A stretch of 25,769 nt of DNA from a virus. How positions within the stretch are numbered: the first letter of the stretch is position 1; each line of letters starts with the position of its first letter. Of the stretch, positions 20,118-25,769 are shown one piece after another. The DNA is taken from positions 1 to 25,769 of the IMG/VR virus record IMGVR_UViG_3300027907_000049; one strand, given 5' to 3'. A program made the position numbers and the translations under genes. The notes under the pieces were generated by a model, which made no database searches, was not told where the DNA came from, and was given only the letters and a program-made list of their open reading frames with translations.

Positions 20118-20530
20118 GTGGTGTCGAGCGTGGGTGCCCCAGTCAGGCGGAAGGTGACCGGGTTGGTTGAGGCGGCACCCACTTCGCCCTGGAGGAACCT
20201 GTAACCGAACAGCTTGACGTCGCCGGTGAACACCGGGTTGTCTGTTGCGCCGGTGTCTCCGTCGGGGCCGATGCGCAGCTCGAACTCCTCGCTCGATTCC
20301 GCCAGCGGCCACAGTGTTGCGTGCACCGAGTTAGCGTCGAAGTCCTGGTAGAACTCGACCTCGATCGTGCCCGCCTTCAGTCCCGGCTCGAACTCGCGCC
20401 AGCCGGACCCACCGAAGGCGGTGACGTCGATCTCGTCCGCGGATGTGTCGATGTTCACTGACCTGGCGCGCTGCGTCAGGTCAACGCCATTGACCATCAC
20501 GCTGACGTTTCTGAGGATCATTTTCCCCAT
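20114..20530 (-). CDS. Major tail (tube) protein, 138 aa
   Basis: The ATG at 20530 has an AAGGAGAG ribosome-binding site. The segments VNGVDLTQRARSVNIDTSAD, IDVTAFGGSGWREFEPGLK and GTIEVEFYQDFDANSVHATLW are the hallmark of short actinophage tail tube proteins. They form a beta-barrel that stacks into hexameric rings. The position before the chaperone and tape measure genes agrees. The length is at the short end for the family. A good ribosome-binding site is expected, since this protein is needed in hundreds of copies. Confidence 0.85.
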   Translation of the reverse strand: MGKMILRNVSVMVNGVDLTQRARSVNIDTSADEIDVTAFGGSGWREFEPGLKAGTIEVEFYQDFDANSVHATLWPLAESSEEFELRIGPDGDTGATDNPVFTGDVKLFGYRFLQGEVGAASTNPVTFRLTGAPTLDTT

Positions 20531-20551
20531 TCGTCTCTCCTTGTTTCGATG

Positions 20552-20959
20552 TTACGTCAGCACTCGGACCGACCACTCCGCCCCCAGAATCTCGCCCCTG
20601 CCTTGCGGCGAGAAAATCTGGTAGCCCGTCCGTTCTGTGACGATCAAGTCGTCACATTCACCGCCTAGCGTTGGGTCGGACTCCAACGCCGCCCGCACCG
20701 AATCCGGACCGTCCGATGCGAGCATCCTGTCCAGCCTCTGCTGGGAACCTATGTCGGAAACCAAAGCGACGAACGCCTGCACGGTGAACGACCAGAACTC
20801 GGCGCCACCGCCCATCGCCTGATGGAACTCTGTTGGCCCTGGGTAAAGATGGATCGCCGGGGGCGAAGGGTTCGCCAGCATGTAGGCGGAAACCTGCACG
20901 TTCGGGATCACCGAGAGGTTGGCCGCCAGCGCCTCCCGGACGGCTGTCATGTCAGCCAT
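20552..20959 (-). CDS. Probable tail terminator protein, 135 aa
   Basis: The ATG at 20959 directly follows the stop of the connector gene. The sequence DMTAVREALAANLSVIPNVQ, the AIHLYPGPTEF segment, WSFTVQAFVALVSDIGSQQR and LDRMLASDGPDSVRAALESD follow the pattern of tail terminator or tail completion proteins of actinophages. These end the tail tube and bind the head connector. The place between the connector and the major tail gene is the usual one. Confidence 0.7.
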   Translation of the reverse strand: MADMTAVREALAANLSVIPNVQVSAYMLANPSPPAIHLYPGPTEFHQAMGGGAEFWSFTVQAFVALVSDIGSQQRLDRMLASDGPDSVRAALESDPTLGGECDDLIVTERTGYQIFSPQGRGEILGAEWSVRVLT

Positions 20960-21859
20960 TCAGGAAATCATCACTCTCGGCTTCTTGAAGTTGCAGAGCA
21001 GGTTCTCGACGTCAGGGTCGTACCTGCCGATCCTCATGGCCGCCCCCTGCTCGATCCCGACAGTGATGATCCCGAACGGCGCCTCCCGCTGGCGGCGCAG
21101 ATAGCGTGTCGCCAAGATCGTGGTTGCCGCCACCACCTCGGAGGGCAGCGTCGGCCAGCCGAACCGGCCTGTGACTTTCACCAGGTCGGGGAACGGCGGA
21201 CTCCAGGTGTACGTCGGGTACGACGACGTGCTGAGCAGCCAGAGCGCCTCGAACGGCCTGTTGTCGAGCTGCGCGTTGATCGGGTACAGCGAAAAGTCGG
21301 TTCCTTCCGTCAGCACCGCTGAGGCGGTACCGGCCGAGTCGATCGCCTCCACCGCCGTCAGTTCGGCCAGGTCGTCAATGTCGAGTTTCGACCAGCGGGG
21401 CGTGTAGAACCTGTCGTCGGCCACGGTGTCAAGCCAGAAGCGCCGCTGGGTGATCTCATCGACGCCTCTGGATGCGGCGGCGATAGCAACGTCTATGTCG
21501 CTGTCGGCGTAGGACAGCCCCGACAGTTCCAGCGACCTTTTCAGCTGCTCCCTGGTGACGTAGTTGTGGTCGGCCAGCGGCGCGTTCTGCACCGGCAGCG
21601 TTGGTTGCAGCAGGTCGCCGGTTTCGTCGGCGAAAACGATTCTGTACCACAGCCCGAACGCGTCGTCGGCGTTCTCGGTGGTGAAGTCCCTGCTGAGCGG
21701 ATGCGCGGGGTCGGGATCGACAGGGTCGAGCGTGATCACGTCGATCTGTGTCCACGGCCCTGTGGCTGTGGCCCCCTCCTCGATCCGCGCTTCCGTCCAG
21801 GGCAGTTCGTCGTATCGAGGAGAAGGTGTGTAGTCCTCGAACGTAATGACCTGGCTCAC
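20960..21859 (-). CDS. Head-tail connector protein (HK97 gp6-like) with an extra N-terminal domain, 299 aa
   Basis: The GTG at 21859 overlaps the stop of the preceding gene (GTGA). From about residue 115 on the protein has the helical connector pattern. It begins YVTREQLKRSLELSGLSYAD, has DIDVAIAAASRGVDEITQRR, and ends with a helix (VVAATTILATRYLRRQREAP) and the GIITVGIEQGAAMRIGRYDP tail, as in head-tail connector proteins that form a ring below the portal. The first 110 residues (ARIEEGATATGPWTQIDVIT, LWYRIVFADETG) look like a fibronectin type III-like beta domain, which is not part of a minimal connector. The fusion could place a decorating domain at the neck. Confidence 0.8.
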   Translation of the reverse strand: MSQVITFEDYTPSPRYDELPWTEARIEEGATATGPWTQIDVITLDPVDPDPAHPLSRDFTTENADDAFGLWYRIVFADETGDLLQPTLPVQNAPLADHNYVTREQLKRSLELSGLSYADSDIDVAIAAASRGVDEITQRRFWLDTVADDRFYTPRWSKLDIDDLAELTAVEAIDSAGTASAVLTEGTDFSLYPINAQLDNRPFEALWLLSTSSYPTYTWSPPFPDLVKVTGRFGWPTLPSEVVAATTILATRYLRRQREAPFGIITVGIEQGAAMRIGRYDPDVENLLCNFKKPRVMIS

Positions 21860-24585
21860 GCGGTCACCTTACCCTTCTGTGCTGTCGCGATATGGCCGCC
21901 CACGTAGTAGGCGATGCGGCCCGCCAGCACCTCGTCGATCGACCCTGCCACGACCGGCGGCAGCACCCTCTGGCCGCCACCCACTTCGATGGTTGCGGTG
22001 GCCGAGAGCGCTGCCGAACGGTCGGTGAGTGGCCCGCCTCCAGCAACCTCAATGTCTGCGTTGGCGTCGAGGCTGGCCGCCCCCAGCGCGATCCGCACAG
22101 CCGAAACGCTGACCGTTGCGGTCGCCGCCAGTGAGACAGCCCGGTTCGACTCTTTCTGCGGAGCGGCGGCGATGGTTGCCGTCGCGGTGAGCGCAGCCTG
22201 GCGCGCCCAGATGAAGAACCTGACGCCCGACCCTGCTGTGCCGACGGTCGCGTGTCCGCGCTTGGCGTACACCGACACGGAACCGCCCGTCCCGACGGTG
22301 CCCACAGTCGCGAAGCCGGACTTGCCGGACTCCGCGCCTTTGAACGCCGTGCCGGAGCCGACGGTCCCGACGGTGGCAACGCCTGCCTCGGCGAAAACAG
22401 ATTCGGACGGTCCGCTGCCGACGGTCCCCGTGGCGGCGTAGCCGGTCTTTGTGAACTCTCTGGCGCCCGCCCCCGAACCGACCGTTCCCACCACACCGAC
22501 GCCCGACTCGGGTGTGACGGACGCCGAAACGCCGTAGCCGTCAACACCGGCCAGGGCGAAGCCGAACTTGGTGTGAACACCGCCGCGTTCGCCCCTGCCG
22601 GAGCCGTCCGCGCCCACCTTGCCGAAACCGGACTCCTGGAAGACGAACACCGACTCGCCCGACCCGATGGTGCCGACCGTGCCCGCGCCCGTCTTGAAAT
22701 ACTCGCTGGCGGACGCCCCGGCCCCGACTGTGCCGACGACACCTACGCCGCTTCTGCTGTGGTCGGACGCGCGCGTACCAGCAGCGACCAGACCGACAGT
22801 GCCGAAGCCGCTGTCGGTGAAGACGGACTCCGAGGAACCCGAGCCGTTAGCACCAGCGGTGGCGAAGCCCGACTCGACGAACACCGACTCGGACACACCG
22901 GTGGCGACCAGCCCGACCGTCGAGAATCCTGTCTCGGCGAAAATGGATGCGGACACACCGGCGCCGACACCGCCGACAACCGCGAAGCCGGTGCGGGTGG
23001 ACTCCTTGGCGCGCGACCCGAAGCCGTCAGCGCCGACCTTGCCGAAACCGGTCTCGACGAAGGTGCTCTCGGACGCGCCCGCACCCACCGTCCCGGCGAC
23101 ACCCGCCCCGGCTTTGACGAACACGGACGCGGACGGCCCGTAGCCGTCGGCACCAACGGTGGCGAAGCCGGTCTTTGTGAATTCCAGCGCACGCGACCCG
23201 GCACCAACGGTTCCGGCAATACCGAACCCGGCACGGATCTTGTCCATCTGCCGGGTGCCGAACGCGTTCGCTCCGACGAGAGCGAAGCCGGTTTCCGCGA
23301 AGATGGATTCGGAGACGCCCGCGCCGATCGTTCCGGCGCTACCAGCCCCAGCTTCGACGAACACGGACTCGGACGTGCCGTGACCATCCGCCCCCACGGT
23401 CCCAACGCCTGTTTCGACAAAAACCGATTCGGAGGCCCCAGCCCCAACGAGACCGACGGTCGCGAACCCAGCACGGACCTTGTCCATTTGCCGGGTGGCG
23501 AACGCGTTGGCGCCAACCAGCGCGAACCCTGATTCGACAAACGTCGATTCGGACGGCCCGGCACCAACCAGTCCGACGGTCGCAAACCCCGCCTTCGTGT
23601 GGGTGACGCCGCCACCGGAAACGAACGCACTAGCGCCAGCACCCACCCCTGAGACAGCGCCAAAGCCTGCCTCCACAAAGACGGATGCAGAGGCACCACC
23701 GCCCGTAAGCCCGACCAGCTTGACCAGCGTGAAGTCGTCAAAGCGGATGCCGGTGTCGTTGAAGTGCGCAAAACCGACGTAGCCTGAGGCGTGGGTGGCC
23801 TCGGTGCCCGACAGGACCTTTGTCCATGCACCTGACTGGTAGAGCCAGCCCTCGATCGTGGTGCCGACACACCTGAGTGCCATGCGGTCGCCGTCCGACA
23901 TGAAGAAGCCGGTGTCGATGTCGATCGTGACCGGAAACGTCGCAAAGTTCACGAAGCGGAACAGGGCGATGTCGCCGTCCTGCTGCCAGCGCAGCATGTA
24001 GCCGTCGGCTTGATCGGACCCGCCAGGGTCCTGCACGCGGGCCATCAGCAGCACCTCGGAGTTGACGTCTGTCGGTGCTACCGCCAGCGTGAAGCTGACC
24101 TCGACGTCAGCAACCTGCTCGCCCACCAGGTAGGCCGTTCCCCAGACCTTGCCCGATTCGGGCCGAACGGTGTTCGAGACCAACCTGTACGGGTCAATGC
24201 TGGTGTCGAGCTGTGCCCACCGCCCACCGCTGGACAGCGGGTCCTCGTCCGCCCGGTTGAAGTCGTCTACGGAGACGGCCGAGTCTGTGATGCCCGCACC
24301 CGTTCTGATGCGGTCCCGCTGCCGTACCCCTGCCGCTACGAGACCGACAACCGCGAGACCCGTGCGGACTCTGTCGCGCTGGCTGGTTCCAGCAGCAGTG
24401 AGACCGGCGACACCGGCGCCTGCCTTCTGGAAGATCGAGGCGGATGGACCTGCACCGACGCCGGACGCGATGCCTGCGCCGGTCTTGTTCAGGAGGGCGT
24501 TCTTGAAGCCCGCACCGACGGTCCCGGCAACACCAGGGCCGGTCTCCTGGAAAACAGACGCGGACGGACCAAAGCCGGAAGGCAC
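21856..24585 (-). CDS. Giant glycine-rich repeat protein with a lectin-like domain, 909 aa; putative head or neck fibre
   Basis: The GTG at 24585 shares its G with the preceding stop TAG. Residues 1-100 and about 293-790 consist of repeats of about 20 residues with the consensus GAG.SESVF.E.GFGTVG, about 25 to 30 copies in all. Between them, residues 105-290 form a concanavalin A/LamG-like domain (VSVDDFNRADEDPLSSGGRW, VSFTLAVAPTDVNSEVLLMA, DGYMLRWQQDGDIALFRF, IRFDDFTLVKLVGL). The C-terminus has SAALSATATI-type repeats, also common in phage structural proteins. There is no enzymatic motif. Lying before the connector gene instead of after the tape measure gene, it may be a fibre on the head or neck that binds surface glycans. 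Copy number may vary by recombination between repeats. Confidence 0.75.
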   Translation of the reverse strand: MPSGFGPSASVFQETGPGVAGTVGAGFKNALLNKTGAGIASGVGAGPSASIFQKAGAGVAGLTAAGTSQRDRVRTGLAVVGLVAAGVRQRDRIRTGAGITDSAVSVDDFNRADEDPLSSGGRWAQLDTSIDPYRLVSNTVRPESGKVWGTAYLVGEQVADVEVSFTLAVAPTDVNSEVLLMARVQDPGGSDQADGYMLRWQQDGDIALFRFVNFATFPVTIDIDTGFFMSDGDRMALRCVGTTIEGWLYQSGAWTKVLSGTEATHASGYVGFAHFNDTGIRFDDFTLVKLVGLTGGGASASVFVEAGFGAVSGVGAGASAFVSGGGVTHTKAGFATVGLVGAGPSESTFVESGFALVGANAFATRQMDKVRAGFATVGLVGAGASESVFVETGVGTVGADGHGTSESVFVEAGAGSAGTIGAGVSESIFAETGFALVGANAFGTRQMDKIRAGFGIAGTVGAGSRALEFTKTGFATVGADGYGPSASVFVKAGAGVAGTVGAGASESTFVETGFGKVGADGFGSRAKESTRTGFAVVGGVGAGVSASIFAETGFSTVGLVATGVSESVFVESGFATAGANGSGSSESVFTDSGFGTVGLVAAGTRASDHSRSGVGVVGTVGAGASASEYFKTGAGTVGTIGSGESVFVFQESGFGKVGADGSGRGERGGVHTKFGFALAGVDGYGVSASVTPESGVGVVGTVGSGAGAREFTKTGYAATGTVGSGPSESVFAEAGVATVGTVGSGTAFKGAESGKSGFATVGTVGTGGSVSVYAKRGHATVGTAGSGVRFFIWARQAALTATATIAAAPQKESNRAVSLAATATVSVSAVRIALGAASLDANADIEVAGGGPLTDRSAALSATATIEVGGGQRVLPPVVAGSIDEVLAGRIAYYVGGHIATAQKGKVTA
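22210..23709 (-). repeat. Array of about 60-bp degenerate tandem repeats
   Basis: The DNA encoding residues about 293-790 of the 909-aa protein is made of 20-codon units. Recurrent strings on the + strand include GCGAAGCCG, GACGAACACGGACTCGGA and CCGACGGT. Some units have the variant RQMDK instead of SESVF (near 23245 and 23485). The units are diverged, so the array is old or under selection at protein level. Confidence 0.75.
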
Positions 24586-25310
24586 TAGGCGGACTCCTTG
24601 CCGAACCCGGCTTTGGTGTAGGTGGTTCCGGCGGTGGGTCGAACAGCAACGGTGGCGGCAGCCCAGTCGTCGGACGCGCTGATGGTGAACGTGCCCGGGT
24701 TGAGCGACGACACCGTGTCGTTCTTCATGCAGAGGCCGAGCGTGGCACCGGTTGACCCACCTGATACGTCGGCGGTGTTCAGGTCAGTGAGCGGGAACAC
24801 ACTGATCGTGCGGGACGTGTCCACACCGCAGGCAGCAATCCACAGCGTGTCCTCTGTCGCCCAGTTGCCAGGGTCAAGGTTCGGCGGGTCCGGGTTGCCG
24901 GTCGTAGCCGAGGAACCGAACAGTGCCATTGAGTCGCTATTCGACACACCCGCAGTGAGGTTGTTGCTGGTGGAAGGCAGGGCAGCCCCGTTCCAGCCGG
25001 TGATGCGGAAGATTCGCCAGGCACCCTGCTCGGTCGCACCGACGGTGAGTGTGAAGTTGCCGGTCTCGGAGCCCACGGAGATCTTCGCGCCAACGTAGAG
25101 CGACGCCGCCGCACCACCACCGGCGAGCGGGCAGTTGTACCGCTCCCACAGCGCCGGGAACGTCACACCGGGGTTGCCGTCCGTTCCGACGAACGCCAGG
25201 ATCAGGTCGCCGGAGGCGAGGTTGGTCGGGTAGGTGAGCGTCCACGACGTCGAGTTCGACGCCTGGGTTCCGGTCTTGGTGTCGGCCGTCTGGACGGCAG
25301 GGAACGCCAT
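24585..25310 (-). CDS. Beta-rich structural surface protein, 241 aa, ending in the GFGK module
   Basis: The ATG at 25310 overlaps the preceding stop by one base (TGATG). An earlier in-frame start is ruled out because its sequence is the shadow of the preceding gene. The sequence (FPAVQTADTKTGTQASNSTS, LTYPTNLASGDLILAFVGTD, WRIFRITGWNGAALP, WIAACGVDTSRTISVFP, WAAATVAVRPTAG) is a beta-sandwich type found in phage and environmental surface proteins. The last residues TYTKAGFGKESA are one unit of the 20-residue module that fills the next protein. This suggests that the boundary between the two genes has moved within a repeat array. Confidence 0.75.
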   Translation of the reverse strand: MAFPAVQTADTKTGTQASNSTSWTLTYPTNLASGDLILAFVGTDGNPGVTFPALWERYNCPLAGGGAAASLYVGAKISVGSETGNFTLTVGATEQGAWRIFRITGWNGAALPSTSNNLTAGVSNSDSMALFGSSATTGNPDPPNLDPGNWATEDTLWIAACGVDTSRTISVFPLTDLNTADVSGGSTGATLGLCMKNDTVSSLNPGTFTISASDDWAAATVAVRPTAGTTYTKAGFGKESA

Positions 25311-25615
25311 CAGGCGAGGATTTCGAACTCCGTTTCTGCGATCTCCTTGCCGTGGCGTCCCTGCTCGTCGGTGTCGATCAGCGTTGCGACCGCGTGGCCG
25401 CCACCAGTCCACCCGGGGGCGTCCAGGGTGAACTGTTTGGTGGCCGGGTCGTCATGCCAGTACGGCTGCTGCGCCGTCGATACGGCCGCGCCGTTCTGAG
25501 TGATGTTGAGCAGAACGTGCGGGTAGTCGGCGTTCGTTTCGACGGCGAAGTCGATTACGTCGCCGTGGTGTGGGTCCTGCTGGTTGAGAGCGATCGTGCC
25601 TGTGGTCTTGCCCAT
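25310..25615 (-). CDS. Small beta-type structural protein, 101 aa
   Basis: I chose the ATG at 25615, because AAAGGAA lies a few bases upstream. An in-frame ATG at 25636 would start before that ribosome-binding site. The sequence GTIALNQQDPHHGDVIDFAV, a QNGAAVSTAQQPYW segment, TKQFTLDAPGWTGGGHAVAT and a KEIAETEFEIL end is a single immunoglobulin-like or other beta domain of a kind seen in actinophage structural operons. Its exact role, perhaps decoration protein or fibre subunit, is unknown. The stop overlaps the next start. Confidence 0.7.
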   Translation of the reverse strand: MGKTTGTIALNQQDPHHGDVIDFAVETNADYPHVLLNITQNGAAVSTAQQPYWHDDPATKQFTLDAPGWTGGGHAVATLIDTDEQGRHGKEIAETEFEILA

Positions 25616-25640
25616 ATGGGGTTCCTTTCTTGGCAAGCTC

Positions 25641-25769
25641 TTAGCCTGTGTACACCCAGGTCGGGGTGACCTTGATGACGTCGTTGGTGTTGACGGCGAC
25701 GGCGGTGGTGTCGTCGAAGTTGGCGGCGAACCACACGACCCCGGCAGCGTTCGTCAGCGAGTTCGCAAC
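25641..25769 (-). CDS. C-terminal end of a structural protein, 5' end outside the window
   Basis: The frame is open from the window edge to the TAA (25641-25643), giving 42 residues. They start VANSLTNAAGVVWFAANF and end VIKVTPTWVYTG. The alternation of small and hydrophobic residues, and the NTNDVIKVTPTW end, resemble the last strands of small phage fibre-type or adaptor proteins. The family cannot be named from this piece. The next gene starts 25 bases downstream with its own ribosome-binding site. Confidence 0.65.
   Translation of the reverse strand, partial: VANSLTNAAGVVWFAANFDDTTAVAVNTNDVIKVTPTWVYTG

Noticed and set aside
22252-23532. Long open frames on the + strand across the repeat region
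   Set aside because: GC-rich repeats leave all frames open. The - strand frame has start/stop overlaps with its neighbours and a recognisable lectin-like domain.
22210-23709. CRISPR-like array
   Set aside because: The periodicity is 60 bases with no constant repeat and variable spacer. It is a protein-coding repeat in frame.

Overview
The window looks like part of the genome of a long-tailed (siphovirus-type) phage or prophage of a high-GC Gram-positive host, most likely an actinobacterium. Reasons: high GC; many GTG starts; tightly packed genes with 1-4 base stop/start overlaps; actinophage-type protein families (TP901 tape measure, short major tail protein, head-tail connector, a minor tail protein with an HGNDHWPGG motif, NlpC/P60 lysin, collagen-like protein, DIP1984-family and DUF6745-like proteins). 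No integrase, terminase, capsid or replication gene is in view, so lifestyle and exact host cannot be told.

Left arm (1-7257, + strand): about fifteen small accessory genes. In order: the C-terminal end of a DUF6551-like protein; a promoter/operator with an adjacent terminator; several proteins of unknown function, one with a zinc finger; a two-gene DUF6745-like module; a structured leader, two odd tRNA-like genes and a cupin-like protein that starts two bases after the second tRNA; two small zinc-binding-type proteins; a DIP1984-family protein; a non-coding stretch of about 300 bases; a pair of paralogues flanking a DUF6197-like gene; and a short gene followed by an ORF with no start codon. 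The arm ends at a strong terminator at 7226-7257, where it meets the oppositely transcribed arm.

Right arm (25769 down to 7268, - strand): structural and lysis genes. Read in the direction of transcription: an incomplete protein at the edge, a small beta-type protein, a 241-aa surface-type protein, a 909-aa protein built mostly of 20-residue repeats around a lectin-like domain, a head-tail connector with an extra N-terminal domain, a probable tail terminator, the major tail protein, an unassigned protein, the tail assembly chaperone with a -1 frameshift extension, the tape measure protein, five minor tail or adhesin-type proteins, a very basic 56-aa protein, a very acidic 39-aa protein, an NlpC/P60 endolysin, a holin-like protein, a membrane/coiled-coil protein, and an exported collagen-like protein.

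The most unusual feature is a dispersed palindrome, CCCCGGAC-NN-GTCCGGGG: eight copies with perfect arms, one imperfect copy and one half-site. It serves as terminator stem, as coding sequence at the end of two genes, and as the whole space between the tape measure gene and the next gene. Other points of note are the two tRNA-like genes with extra bases, the giant glycine-rich repeat protein that shares its repeat with two other structural proteins, and the collagen-like protein in the lysis cassette.
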